DNA of 64,000 nt, from positions 3,472,001 to 3,536,000 of the forward strand of contig OX596337.1 in assembly GCA_951394405.1 (NCBI GenBank). Direction: 5' to 3'. Shown here piece by piece: positions 1 through 15,562 of the stretch. The DNA comes from Coprinellus micaceus. Taxonomy: Eukaryota; Basidiomycota; Agaricomycetes; Agaricales; Psathyrellaceae. The translations under genes and the position numbers were made by a program. The notes below the pieces were generated by a model, which did no database searches, was not told where the DNA came from, and saw only the letters and a list, made by a program, of their open reading frames with translations. Each line of letters opens with the position of its first letter. Positions within the stretch are counted from its first letter, which is position 1.

Positions 1-623
1 GCACAAGAACCGTTCCGCGAGGGTTATGAGGCTTGGGCGCACACACCAAATGCGAATACTCGAACTGCATTTCCTCGGGGGCTGGTGCTCTGAGCAGGAA
101 ACGGAAGGATTGCCACTGGGGTGTGCAGGGACCCGAACGGTCGGATATGCGGGACCGGTGAATGCCGAAAGCAGACCAAAGACCAGGCACAGAGCCAGGA
201 ATTCGCACGCAAGCCAAGCGCAGGGCCATAGCATATTTGCACGACGCTGGCAGCCCACGAAGGGTGTCCATCGGGAGAGTCAAGCAACGGCGCTGTGCGA
301 GCCAAATATACAGGGAGAAGCAGCAAAGAGACCGCGGGGAGAGGCTGAGGGAGCCAGACCCGTGGGCCCGTGTGTGGGCTTGTTTGAAAGGGAGAAACGC
401 GTTTTGATGAGGGGAACAGGGTGTTCGGGGGCCGGCTGGGGGTTCTGGGGGAAGCGCCCATCCCCATTGGGCAGACAGGATCGGGGTGTCACGCGTGAGA
501 TTCCCTGGAGATCGCAATCTCGCTTGTGGCCCCAGCCCCGCTTTTGGAAATGAGGTCTTGTTGAAAATACCAAGGTGGTGGCCGGCCAAAGGAAAAGGCA
601 GCCCAGTTCCTTTCGCTTGAATA
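1..623. other. upstream region of the GATA factor gene
   Basis: No convincing coding exon is seen on either strand. Open frames here have low-complexity composition and no recognisable domain. The last part is probably the promoter and 5' leader of the GATA factor gene that starts at 624. Confidence 0.5.
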
Positions 624-2313
624 ATGGACTCCCTGCACTTTGACGGCTACGCCTCTTACTCCGACTCCTCTGCGCCGCGCACCCCCTCCCCCAACCAGCC
701 GCCCCTCATGAACATGGCCTTCTCCATGAAGCAGGGCCTCATCGACGAGCCCGTCCGCAATCTCTTCCACGGGGACCACCACGACGACAATGCTGTTATC
801 GTCCACCCGGAGAATCCCTATGGTTGGGCAGGTCCCCAGCCAGGGGCTAATATCCACTTCGCGCACAACAATGGCTCCCGCGGCTCTCTCCTCCAGGATC
901 TCTACAGCGACCACGACATCCCGGACCAGCACCACCAGCACCACCTCACCCCTGAATTCCCAAATGCCGAGCCCCAGTATGTCACCGACAATTGGAGCCA
1001 CCAGCAGCAGCAGAATTCGCGGCAGCATGACTTCCAGGCCATGCGGAGAGCCACTTTCCCGTACGTTCGTCACGACCGCGAGGAGGCTCTTCCCCCTATC
1101 CCCCAGCAAGTCCCCCACTTTTTCCCTCACCACCAGCAGCAGCAGCTCCACCAGTTCTCCTCCCGCCACGACCCCATGTACCCTGAATCCATCACGCTTC
1201 CCCAACCCGGCGACCCCTTCTCCTCCCCCCAGCCGCACTATCAGGAGTTCGACGAGGGCGCCAATATCAAGCTTGAAGACGGCTCGATGATGATGCCTCC
1301 ACAGAACTTCTACCGCTCCCAATCATCCTCCTCGACATCCTCAAACATGTGCCATCCCATGACCATGTCCTACTTGTCTCCTCACACGGGCCTTCCCGTC
1401 CAGCACACGGACGATGCAGCTTCTAAGGAGACGCAGTACCTTCGACGGAGGTGCTTCAATTGCCATACGACTGAACCTCCAAGCTGGCGCCGATCAACCC
1501 TGAATCCTGGCAAAATCGTCTGCAACAAGTGCGGCCTTTACGAACGCACCCACTTGAGGCCGCGACCCTTGCGGTTCGACGAGCTCAGGGCCGGGAACAA
1601 GGCGCGCAAGCAGAACAAGCGCACTTTGAGCCCGAAATCCCGAGTTGGCACCGCGGCAGCGGCGGGCAATGGAGGCGCTCCTGGATCTCCGAACCTCATC
1701 AAGAAGGAGCCTCGAGAATTTGGCCTGGTTCGACGAAGCTCCGTCTCCTCAATCTCCTCTGCCCAATCAGGCAGCGGGGCGAGCGACTGGGACGACAATG
1801 GTAAGCATCTGCAACAATTCCCGAGCCTTCGGCAATTTACTCACTTTACGATTTGTAGTGTCGCTGTACTCCTCCGGGTCTGCCCCTCCAACGTCGTACA
1901 ACTCTCCTGCTATCTCGCCTTACCCACTCTCCCGCGATGACTCGTCATCGCCCAACGGCGGTGGCGTGTCTGGCATTCGCCTCCCCAACGCTCCGCTCTC
2001 CGACATCGCCTCTATCAACCCCATCTCTGGCTCGCCTCAACTTCATGCATCTTCACCGTCTGCGCTTCCCGGGACTCCCAACGTCCCCTCAAACAGCTCG
2101 AGCAACTCCAACTCCCCCCGTCGCAGCCAAACATCCCCCGAAGCCTACTTCCCTCCAGCCTCCACCGGTCAGGACGACTACTTCATGATGAGGCGGCGAA
2201 CGGAGTCTGTTGGCAGCGTACACAGCCAGCACGACGGAAACGGCCAGCTCCTCAACGACCAGCCTGCTTCGCAACTTCTCGCCAGCCCCGCACCTACGCC
2301 AGTCGTATCGTGA
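624..2313 (+). CDS. GATA-type zinc-finger transcription factor
   Basis: Exons 624-1800 and 1859-2313 give a 543-residue protein; the 58-base intron has GTAAGC and TAG ends. A single GATA-type finger has cysteines at residues 277, 280, 300 and 303, followed by a basic tail (GNKARKQNKR) of the kind that contacts DNA. The N-terminal half is rich in Pro, His, Gln and Ser, and the C-terminal part is Ser/Pro-rich, as in fungal transcriptional regulators. GATA factors bind WGATAR sites and in fungi control nitrogen use, light response, iron uptake or development. No PAS, LOV or second finger is visible, so a light-sensor or siderophore-repressor role is not supported. The start was chosen because it opens the long frame directly after a plausible leader. 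The long frame on the opposite strand is a shadow. Confidence 0.88.
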
Positions 2314-5300
2314 GGACCGAGATTATACATGGATCGGCAAGGCTCGCCTATATCTGGTTCATGCTCACTTGCTCTCATTGTCGTTTTGGACGGTGTAGCA
2401 GCTATTTTGACGCGCATATAGCCTGCTCACTGTGTTCATGATGGAGGAGATGCAAGACGCGTCAGTGGAAGAGTACCAAAGCAAAATTAATCAGGCTTTA
2501 TATTTATTTATTTCATTATTTCGACCATCATTCTTGACAAGCCTGACGCTTCGCGACACCTCCCTCATCGTTCTCATCTACGCATTGCCCGCACATCTTT
2601 TTTTATTCGACCTATTTATTCGATATCCACCGTCCCATTGGATCCAGTCCTGTACACCACACACCGTCCCCGCATCTCAAAACCAGCTGTGTATTATCAT
2701 CTCAACCAATCTCACTATATCCCTTAGCAGCTATCCTTTCGCGTCTCCGTCAGCATTGGAGCCTTCTGTTCAGTCTTGCCTCGTTTCGCTTTCTTCTTCA
2801 GAGCATCCCTTGCCTTATTTCTTGGCCTCCCGGCCCTCGGCTTCTGGTGCTTCCGGCGCACAACATAAGTTGTCGTTACTTCGAAGCAGATTTATCGAGT
2901 TTCTTTCTTGGTAACAAACACTTGTTGTACGAGTACGCCTCCATTTTGCTTGTTTCGTCCACAAAGATAGTCCGCTTTCTAGTCACTGTAGTGCTCCCTC
3001 TGTATATACCACCTCGCATCATCATAGTATTCGTCTCGCAATCTCAATATACCGTATTTATTGTTCCTTGTATAGACTATCTTTCGAAGCTTCCAGAGTC
3101 CCCTCCCCGTTAACCCTGACTTCATTCGACGAACGCGTCGTGGAACGGGCGTGTGCTGATGGAACTTGAGCTTGAGCTCGTGTGCCCTCGTCCCGAACGT
3201 TCGTAAGCACACGCGACGAGCCAATTAAATAGGTGACGACCACCGTAGCGAACGATTCGTACGGAGCTCACGGCCGCCACTGGCACATGCGTAGAGCATG
3301 TCAATTCGGCAGGGGCGGCAATTCCCCTTCATTCAATGGTGTCCCACAGCGTGCCCATGGTAGCCCCGACAGGTGGTCATTACAGTCGGAGGTCACACAA
3401 ATTTCTATACGCGCATGGGAACTACACAGTGGCAATTGTCTTTTTTCGGGGCGAGGCATAGCAAATTTGCCGGCAAGTGTGCTCGCCAACGCTCAAATTT
3501 TCCAGATTCCTTGGATGGGCATGTGGTACGTGTGCTTGTGTGCGGCCCGAGTGGCATCGACAGCGAGCCCCTTCTCGTAACCTGCCTATCCGCAGCGTCC
3601 GTCATGGTCGGCCACAGAGTCGTTCTTTTTTCGAGTGTCACGATATGCGAACTATCGGCGCTGGTGCAGCCTCGGTGCCTGGGGCCTTCAGGGACCAGCT
3701 GGCTTCAGGTTCAAAGTCTTGACGGTCGCTTACGACGGGTTTCGACCCCTCGTTATCGTTATACTCTAGCTTTACGAGGCTCGAACCGGGCAGTGCGAAT
3801 TCCACCAACGAAACAATCACAAACGCTCCTGTAGTATCACGACTCTCTCATCGACGTAAGCAATGTACAGTCCTAGCTCAATCGACACTCTTAATGTAGC
3901 TGAAGAACTCGTGCGGACCCACAACCTTCGGCCATGGTATTTGTTTGAGGAACCCGAGAAGCACAGCCATAACTATTGTCTGGAAATGCGGAGACCTGCG
4001 GTCTAGTTCAGGAAGCCCTGGGGAGGCACAAGAGTGGTGCGAAGGCTCCCAACTACGCTTGAAAGTTACATTCTAATGTTACTTGCTCCATGAGCCCACG
4101 AGGGAAGCTCCGGAAGGCGACTCGAGAAAGCCAAAATTGGGTTTGTGTCAGGTGGACTCTGGGCGCTCATCCGCCGTCAAAGTTTATGTATCATCTGCCC
4201 ACCTTCGAAAGGGATGCATAACATAGAGTTGCCGCCCTCAAACTACAAAATGGAGCTTCGCAGATCCTCTCGTCCGAGGGTTACGTGAGGGTCTAGAATG
4301 GCTGTAAATTCTTACGTTTCTTTACAAAGAAAGGGTCCCTTGTAGGAGTCCAGGAGCCTGGAGGACATCAGTCGTGTTAGAGTTTGCCTCTGTTGGCACG
4401 CGCTAATTACCGTGGCAAGCGCCCAAGCCGGCCTAGGCGCCCGAGCACGGCCGCATCAACCGGGGCTGTCAGCGAACGCACCAGCATGCATCCCGGTGTT
4501 CATCTCCAATTATTCCTACAGCGGCGGAGCGTTATCGTTCGCCATAGCATTGTCCAAGCTCGAGTTGAAGCGATGACAGTGGCGGTAGCCATATCGACAC
4601 GCACAGACTGAGCGACAGACGCGAGCTTTCCAATAGATAACGACAGTTTTGTGCAAATGAGGTTTTAGCTCGGATCGTTCGATAAAGACTCAGCTTATCT
4701 CTGACCCGCAGGCCACGCGAGTTGGGCGATTCGACGAGTCGCAGTGAGCTATGGAGTGTGAGCTCCGCTGTATCATTACGCACGACCGTGTCCGAAAGTT
4801 TAACCCTGTACGGACGTTGGCCTAATCAGCGTAAGAGAAGACGGTGGTGGGTACTATAAGGCAATCCGGGGTATGTCATTGATAGCACTTCTTGGAAAAA
4901 GACTCCAGGCGAGAAATGTCTGCAGCTTCTAATGGAATATTCCACGATACGGGGTAGTGTCTCATCCAAGCACTTTCTTGTGGCCCACTTCGTCAATTGA
5001 GTCCTGCGGCTTGCATTCCAAGCGAGATAAGATAGGGGAACGAGGGTGCTATTCTGGTGTCGGACGATTCATTGTATCGGAGGCTTTGCTTCGCACGCTA
5101 CCTGCTATGTGCGTCATTGGCGCATTGAGGAGCCCAGGAGGAGGGACCCTCCTCCGATAGCCACTTGCCTGCGTACGGCCGAACCCTTGGTGAAGCGGAT
5201 GGGCATTGTGGTGTCCCCGCTTAACGATTGTTCCGTATTGCGCTTGGCCTCCTTTGGGAAGCGTTTGGGATTCTTTAGCGACAAGACCCCGGCAATTTCC

Positions 5301-8300
5301 GCGAAGCACATTCTACACATTCTGACCATGTGGGGTTGGACCGCGACTCCTCCTCGCTACATCAGTCCTCCATTCACGCTGCTCAAGGATAAGCAGACCG
5401 ACCGACCATCGCGCAAGGTTGGGTTCGTGCATCGGCCTGGATATATTTATGCACATCGGGGGCGACTCAGCCCGGTAGCTTGTCCATTATATCGTTGGCC
5501 CTACGCGATTGGGGTACTTCCTTAGAACTTATTGCCCTGGGCCACGAGTCGTCGCGCGTAAGAGTAATCAAACCAATGCCTTTCTTCAGCTTGCCCCGGA
5601 GGCCAGCCTCGGCCAGTCATAAGGTATCGTCTCGAAGGCGCCGAGTTTACCTCTACTCCGCGCACGAGGGTCCTTCGAATTGATTTCCAATTGCCATCCG
5701 GGAGCCTTGCCATAATTCAGGACCGAGGACGACCCGACGTTCGGAGGGCTGGATTGTCCAGTTGCAAAAGCAACCCAAAAGGCCGGACCCCGCTCGGTGA
5801 ACCCTTGCATTCGTGAGGCGCAGCGGGTCGTACATCTTCGTACATTCGCCTGGATTTGCCTCCGCAACGCGTTCATCTGTTCCGTCGATGCAAGAGGCGC
5901 CCGGAGTGATCGAGGATCAATTGATGACGAAGGCCACGATACCGACACGCGTCACGATTCTAGCATCAACAAGCGCCCATGTCCAGAAAGCACTGGAAAC
6001 TGGCTGCGGTACACACCTAGGAGGCGGGTATACTTCCACATATAGTGTAAATTGGGTGGTAAACGTGCCGAAGTTTGAGGAGAGGAGTAGCCCGGCATAA
6101 GACCTTCTTTATGGGTGCTGGGGTCGGTAAGCAAGCTAATCGTGAATAGGGAGATAACCATTCATGCGGGAACCAATCGGGGTATAAGTACGACAATTGG
6201 ATGCCCTTCATTGAATATTGAGTTTGTATACTTCTATGGAAGCCTTCTCGGGAAGCTGGTCCGACGTGCGCCCCCTGCCAAAGGTGACTTCGCAATATGT
6301 ACAACCTGAGGTTAGTATTCCCTCAGGAAGCCAGCTGACTCGGCGGGCGTCCCGCACAAGCCCGTGTCACTCACCAGACGCTGTGGTGTGCTGAAAGGTC
6401 CATTCACGTTCGAGGGACCTCAACGTCAAGGACACAGCAACTGATTGCGGCAGTGAGTGACGTCGCCGCCCCGTATACATTTCGAAATCCCACAGACGCC
6501 AAAAGTCTCTCCTGTAGGGCTGGTCGGTGAAATATGAAGGGACATATAAACAGATTCAGATTGGCTCTGGGCCCCATATTCAGTGACTCCGGACATCGCC
6601 CAAAGTGAGTATATGGAAGTACCTTTCAGCCGTGTGACCAAATACCAGGGCGAAGCATTCTGCTTCGGGTTCTTTCCCCATTCCCGATTTGCCTTAAACT
6701 GCAGTCTGAAACACTTCACCTGAGCCAAGGCGCAGTCCTCCCTCATTCAATGAGCAATTGAAAGACCTTCTTCCCCTGTGGAAGTTCCAGCACGGAAGCT
6801 TGGATTTCATAATGGATCTACGCCGTTCGTGGTGTAAAGTGAGGCGGCGCAATTCTATTGAGTACCCTTCTAGCGCGAGCGCTTTAACAGCAAAAGGCAT
6901 GCCAGAATCCATCCACTGCGCACCACATGATTCAAGGCGCCAAGGTCTATGTGGGAAGGCTATCGGGCAGGAGCGAGCTTGCTATCCGCGTTCCTGAGAG
7001 AAGCGCTGGAGAAGCACGAAGAACTTGCCGAATCTACACCCGGTCACCGAGAAGAACGCCAGTACCACCCGACATGAAACATGGAAGACTGTCATGACAC
7101 AGGTCCTCTTCGGGACGGTTAAGAAATTCTCACTGAAGCGGTCCAGCGGGAATAGACTAAGGGAAGAAGAGACTTCTCCTTTTTCAGACGTTCTGGGGTA
7201 AAATGGCGGAATCACAGGCGGAAGGAGCAGCCCAGACGCTTCTCCGTGAGCGTAACGCTGGTGGGCTGTGCGCGCCCTTCTCCCTGTCTCCCTGAAGGCC
7301 GATGTCATGTACCGCCGAGTGAAACGGGGAACTTGGAGGAGCACAACGTCATACGCGTGCTTTGACGTGCGTAGAAGCGCATAGAAGTATAGCGGAGGAG
7401 CACCCATGTTCCACCGTTCCAGAGTCCTTCGATCCATGGAAGCAGGAAGTCAAAAAGGCATAGCGCTGGAAAGGAATCGCCCTTACCATTAACGGGCCGC
7501 CGAGTGGAACGCAATCCAGAAGTTTGCACAGTACTGTGATACGTATTGAGCTTGAGAATCGCGGATATGCCATATGGCTAATTGAGTTTACTGGCACTTA
7601 GGCTTGCATCGTGGCTCGCCAGACGATGAGGGTTCTGGTTTGCATTTTCGTGAGCTGTGACGAACAAGGGGGCGGGTCAGAGGCCATGCACACCCCACTG
7701 CTATGTATTGTTTCAGTCGGAGAAGTCTCTAGCACTGGCAGAGACAAACATACAAAATTGCGATGTGAGAGAGGGCTCTCACAGCGGAGCAAAATGGTAA
7801 ATCTGGGATTGGCGCTGTCGTGGCGCCCATCCATGGCGCCGAAAGCAATCCCGACCGGCAGACCGCAGGAGTTAACCATAGTCCTCGGGTATGATTGGGA
7901 CGGGCGAAGGGGAGGGGGTGAAGCCTCGCTCGAAAACGTCAATTGGTGGCAAGGGTAATTACCTGTTGGGGGAACGTTCTTGCCATGGACCAAGTGTCAC
8001 TATAGGGGAACCATGTATTGGAACCTTGAGAGAGTAATTACACCGATCCGGCGAGCTCGTATATTGTGCTAACGCCGGTCGGTTATAGGCGGGGGGTGTC
8101 GATAGGAATCAAGTAGGATCCTCCGGCTCATGAGGGAACAGGTTTGCCAGGCCTGCGTGTCCCGGCACAATTGACGGCGGAGGGAAAATCGCCTGAAAGG
8201 AGATTGAGTGAGATGGGCCGAAAGGAATGGAACATTACTTTACTGTAGACCAGCGAATGTCGGATATCTGGGGAACGTGAGTTCGCCAAGGGTAAGGAAA

Positions 8301-8337
8301 ATACTGGTCCTACCACACCGACCGCAATTTCCGTCTG
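2314..8337. other. about 6 kb without a convincing gene
   Basis: The first 700 bases are T-rich with pyrimidine tracts and repeats of ATTTATTT, consistent with the 3' UTR and terminator of the GATA gene. From about 3.1 to 8.3 kb both strands hold only short open frames with no domain, no codon pattern like the neighbours, and no clear intron-exon chain. No terminal repeats, target duplications, tRNA or satellite repeats were seen. It could be decayed transposon sequence, a long regulatory interval or a noncoding transcript; none of these can be shown from sequence alone. Confidence 0.5.
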
Positions 8338-9415
8338 CTAACTGGGGTAGCCATACTCTATGTCCCGACCGGGTGGTGGTTTGTAGTTCGGGGGATACTT
8401 GGGTTCAGGTTTCAACTGTGGTTTGCTGGTAGGAAGGAGGTTTGACAGGTAGGACAGACCAGTTGCGGCGAGTCGCGTGCCAATCCATTGTGCCAGAGAG
8501 ACTCCCGGTACTAGGCCCATAACGTCCTTGACGTCCCAGAAGTCGCGGTGGTGCGTTATCCGACCTTGTTCGTTAAAGGAAAGGCGAGATATAATCCGCA
8601 GTTGGCTGTGGAGCGGTGAAGGCACAGATATGGACGTCCCTGGTATTGGAAGCGATGGTATCACGAACGGTGGGGGGGATTGCAGGGCTGCGTGAGGGGC
8701 GAGGGGCGTTTGAGGGAGGTTAATGACCGAATCCGAGGTTGAGGGTTGTATAGCGTGTGATAGAGGGCCTTCGCAGTGAACGCCAGGCAGGAGCAAGATA
8801 TTGAGGGTGTGTTCGACTATCACTTTCCGATTACGGTCTTCACCAACGGTCAGCGACTCCTTATGAGTGATGTCCGCAAGGACTTACCGAAGCTTTCGCT
8901 CTCGCAGACATCGGAAACGTCTGTCCAAACCCGCAGAGCCTGAAATAGAGGATTGCCCAGTAGATTGTCCACAGTCCGGAGACGAAACAGAGTGGATAGG
9001 ACTGCAAGAGGTCGAGGGATGTTGACAGTGCTCATCTGTCTCGATAGCCGATGGATATCCCCTATCACAGACCGTGAACTGGCTGTTATGAACGGATTCT
9101 CGTAGCTGCACATGCGTTCAGGGGTTGGGAGTTACTTCGCCAACTAAATGTGCTTACACTGTCGTAACGGTTAGAATAGACGAGAGGATCCGTGCTAAAT
9201 GACATACCAGCATTGACCTCATACAGGTCTTCTAATGAGCTTGTGGAAGGAGTCGAATCACCGTATACGGTATAACACACATCCAACGCCGTTGCGCGAT
9301 TTGTTGTCGATGTCACTGAAAGGTCTGACAAGCTTTGGCGATCGAAGGCTGCGCCTTGCGAGGCATGTAAAGGCTGTATACGATTGAGACTGTCGTTGGC
9401 CGTCGACGATATCAT
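8338..9415 (-). CDS. NTF2-like fold protein (DUF2358/SnoaL-like), first splice junction unresolved
   Basis: Reading on minus: exon 1 is 9415-9208, exon 2 about 9105-8888, exon 3 8837-8338. Exon 2 (YENPFITASSR, then an IHRLSRQ helix) and exon 3 (RLSFNEQGRITHHRDFWDVKD) have the pattern of small alpha+beta NTF2-like domains in uncharacterised fungal proteins. Exons 2 and 3 join cleanly across a 50-base GTAAGT...AAG intron. Exon 1 ends at a good GTATGT donor after EVNA, but joining it to the best acceptor (...GTGCAG at 9106) leaves the frame one base short. An alternative acceptor at an AACAG downstream keeps the frame but loses the YENPF motif. The gene could therefore be a recent pseudogene, contain a sequence error, or use an unusual junction. 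It is divergent from NOP14, with 161 bases between the starts. Confidence 0.55.
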
Positions 9416-9576
9416 TTGAGATGACTAGTGTGAAGGTCGCGAGGACGTTGTGGTGGTTCAGGTTCAAGGTCGTCGACGATGGCATCAGGGCCAAAACACG
9501 TGGGTCCCATCAATGATCGCCCTGCCCAAAACTTTTCCTCTTGAGCGCTTGTGCACTTGCTCTCATCGCAATCGTC

Positions 9577-12500
9577 ATGGCCAAGGGCTCGCAGCTTGCC
9601 CAGCTCAAAAGCGCCCTCTCCCAGGCCGGAGTCATTGGCCAAAAACCCACTGGAAAGAAGCGGAAACGCACCGCCGCCCCGCTCGAGAAGGACAAGCAGA
9701 AAACAGCGGCCAAGCTCGAAGAGATCCACCGCAAGCTGAACCCATTCGATGAGAAGGTTACGAAGCTCAAGCACAATGTCGGAGGAAGGAAGTTGAAGGG
9801 TGTAACTGGAAAGCCCGCGCGGAGTAAACAGGCTGGACTGGAGCAGGTGCGTACAGATACCAGTGCTGGTCGGATGGAGGATTCAAACACCCCCAACAGC
9901 GTAAGAAGACATTGCTCAAAGAATGGGAGGAGAAGGACCGTGCTGGTGGTATCGTCGATCGTCGTTTCGGTGAAAATAACCCCAACATGAGCTTAGAGGA
10001 GCGCATGTTGGAACGTTTCACTAGGGAAAGGCAGCGCACCTCGAAGAGCTCTGCTTTCAACATTGAGGACGAAGAAGAGCTAACACACTATGGCCAGAGT
10101 CTTTCTAAGATGGATGACTTTGACGACGTTGCTCTCCGGTCAGAAGATGATGAGGACGAGGAGATGGCGTCGGGTGAGTGCCCCACGTTTTGGTCCATAT
10201 ATCCTGGCTGATCCAGCACAGGCAAGATTGGTAGGGACATTGTCAGTAGAGGTCACTTCGGAGGCTTTGGGGAGGGAGAAGGAGAGGAAGATGAGGACGA
10301 TGATGAGGAAGGAGTGGGTCGGTCCACTTCCCCTTGGAATGTAGCTGATATCTTTCTAGCCGGCCAGGAAGAAGAGCAAAGCTGAAGTCATGGCGGAGGT
10401 TATCGCGAAGAGCAAGGAGCATAAAGTGCGTACATTGTGGTGTCAACACTTGAGTATAGCTCATACGCGTCTTATAGATACGACGCCAAGTGGAGAAGGA
10501 TATGGAGGATGGTCTCCGAACACAGCTCGACGACCAGTTCGCGGACCTCCGCGAGTTGTTGTTCGCTCCTCAACCCGCTCCAGGCCTTACGAATGAAGAG
10601 GCGGAGGCAGAGCAGGTTGAATCAGCAATTGCACCTGTAGCGAAGGATTCCGCTTACGACCAGCAAGTCCGAGAGCTCGCACTTGACAAACGCTCTAAAG
10701 CAAAGGAACGGACGAAGACTGAGGAAGAGTTGGCGTTAGAGGCGAAGGAGGAGTTGGAGAAGGCGGAGCAGCGGAGACGGCGGAGGATGGAAGGTCTCGA
10801 GGAAAGCGACGATGAAGAGGGCGGACGGAAGGGAAAGCGGAAGCGAGGAGGCGATGATTTGGAGGACGACTTTCTGGACGAGGAATGGGGGGGCTTGGGC
10901 GCGGGTTTGGGTGGGGCGAATGTGGATGATGAGGATGAGGGCGAAGTTGATGAGGATGATGGTTTCGAGGGCGAAGAGGGAGAGGGAGACAGTGGTGAAG
11001 AGGAGGGTGAGGAAAGTGGTGAAGGGGACAGCGAGGGGGAGTTCGAGGGAGAGGATGGAGAACACGAAGATCTGGCACCTGTGCTCAAGAAGAGCAAAGG
11101 GAAAGGAAAGGCAAGGGCAGTTTCCAGCAAAGAGCTACCGTACACATTCTCCTGTCCAGAGAACCACGAAGACTTCCTGGAGATCGTCGAAGGTGTCGCT
11201 GATCAGGACCTTCCCGTCGCCTTACAGAGGATGCGAGCACTGCACCACACGAGTCTGGCGCCTGAAAACAAGTTCAAGCTTCAGGTACACTATTCGAGTC
11301 TTCTTTGCACATACATACTGACTGCTTTTGACTCAGACCTTGGCGAACGTGCTCATTGATCACATCCTCTACGTTTCCTCGTCCTCGCCCGCTCGACTGA
11401 ATGTCATCACATCCATTTTCCCTCACCTTAACGCGATCGTTCGCGCGTACCCCATTCCCGCCGCCCGCCACTTTAACTCAAAACTCGCTTTGATGCACAA
11501 AAACCTGAAACGAGGTCTGTCCAAAGGGGCTCTTGAACCTGACTCGAAGACGTGGCCAGGGCTCCCCGAACTGTCTCTCCTCCGAGTCATTCCACAGCTG
11601 TGGCCGACTAGTGACTTGAACCACGCAGTTATCTCACCAACTCGCGTCCTCATGGGCTCGTACCTTGGACTATGCCGTGTACGTTCTCTGGGTGACATCG
11701 CGAGTGGGATGTTCCTTTGCACTCTCTGGCTACAATATGAAGCACTTTCCAAGCGCCTGGTGCCAGAGGCTGTCAACGTCCTGCTCAACGCAGTCCTTCA
11801 CATCGCACCTCACTCTTTCAAATCCGTCGAATCCTTACCCGGCGTCTTCCCTTCACCTGACTTCCGGTCTGACCTGTGCAAACCATTGAGGATGGCAAAG
11901 TCGAAGAAACCGACCGACACACAGCCTCCCAATCTACCAGAACTCATCGAAGCGGACCCTAATGACGACCAGGCCAAGGCCGATCTTCTGGGACTCGCAT
12001 TGACCCTTCTCGGACGCTTTGCAGACTTTTACAAGGGTCTAGACGGGTTTATTGAGCTTTTCTCCCCTGTGCAGACCGTGCTCCAGAGCGTGGACGGGAA
12101 GAAACTTGCCCCAAAGATCCAGGTGCGTCTAACTGATTTTCCCAAGGTATGTTGCCTCGCTAATCAACGCCGTTCTTCAGTCAAGGCATGCGGCACTCCT
12201 TGAATCTCTCGAACGATTGTTGCGGTTCGCTCAACAAGCCAGGGAGCCCTTGCGTCTCCAGGCGCACAAGCCCATCCCTATAGCGACCTACATCCCCAAG
12301 TTCGAATCATCAACCTCCAACTTCCTCCGCCAACGCGATCCTGACTACGAGAAGAACGAGGCCGCCAAGCTCAAGTCACAGTACAAACAAGAGCGGAAGG
12401 GCGCCATTCGTGAGCTGCGCAAGGACGCTCGCTTCCTAGCTTCCGTGGAACACCAAAGACAGACAGAGAAGGACAAATCATACCGCGACTCTATCAAGAA

Positions 12501-12591
12501 GGCGTTCACTTCGATAGAGGGCGAGCGTGCAGAGCAGAAGGCGATGGAGAGGGAAAAGGCTAAGGACAAGCGGAGGAAGGGCAAAAAGTAG
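9577..12591 (+). CDS. NOP14: Nop14, nucleolar 40S ribosome assembly factor
   Basis: Seven exons: 9577-9846, 9900-10173, 10222-10313, 10360-10425, 10478-11284, 11337-12122, 12181-12591; all junctions keep frame and give 901 residues (yeast Nop14 is about 810). Family features are a conserved N terminus with NPFD and a basic stretch, a long central Asp/Glu-rich tract (roughly residues 330-440), a helical C-terminal half, and a Lys-rich tail. Nop14 is a nucleolar component of the SSU processome (U3 snoRNP) and is needed for 18S rRNA maturation and 40S assembly together with Noc4 and Emg1. The start at 9577 matches the family N terminus [11 protein letters not shown]. An in-frame codon upstream is not ATG. 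Confidence 0.93.
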
Positions 12592-12939
12592 TCCTTGTCT
12601 CACCTATCCTTGTTTCTCACAGCTTTTGTGTATCATATACCTAGTACATATATACATCCACGTTTTACGCGTTTTACTGCGCTCCAAGGATCCAATCCCG
12701 AGATGAAAACCGCCAGATTATCCTCAGCGCGCGACCTGGAAATTAATGAGCCCCTGAGCGGCTGCCGGAATCTGGCCGAGTTTGTTGATGTGGTCACGTG
12801 GGCTAGACGAGTACGAGCGGCGACTCGAGTCTTCCTTTTGTCACCGCAACCACAACCATAATACACCACCCCACCAGCGTTTGAAGAGTTGCGCGTATCC
12901 TTAGAAGTGTTGCATCGCGAGCGCACAGATACCTAAAAG
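12592..12939. other. NOP14-PAP1 intergenic region
   Basis: This 348-base spacer carries the NOP14 3' end and the PAP1 promoter and leader. No gene or repeat is seen in it. Confidence 0.5.

Positions 12940-15562
<2,623 letters not shown>

Noticed and set aside
489..1322. 277-residue open frame on minus, antisense to the GATA gene
   Set aside because: It mirrors the codon bias of the real gene on plus, which has a complete zinc finger and a clean intron. The antisense frame has no domain.
3770..3795. T-arm-like GGTTCGAGCC on minus suggesting a tRNA
   Set aside because: The stem on either side of the loop does not pair, and no D-arm, anticodon arm or acceptor stem can be drawn around it.
10654..11145. 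Ser/Pro-rich frames on minus inside NOP14
   Set aside because: They are the complement of the Asp/Glu-rich tract of Nop14 and have no independent support.
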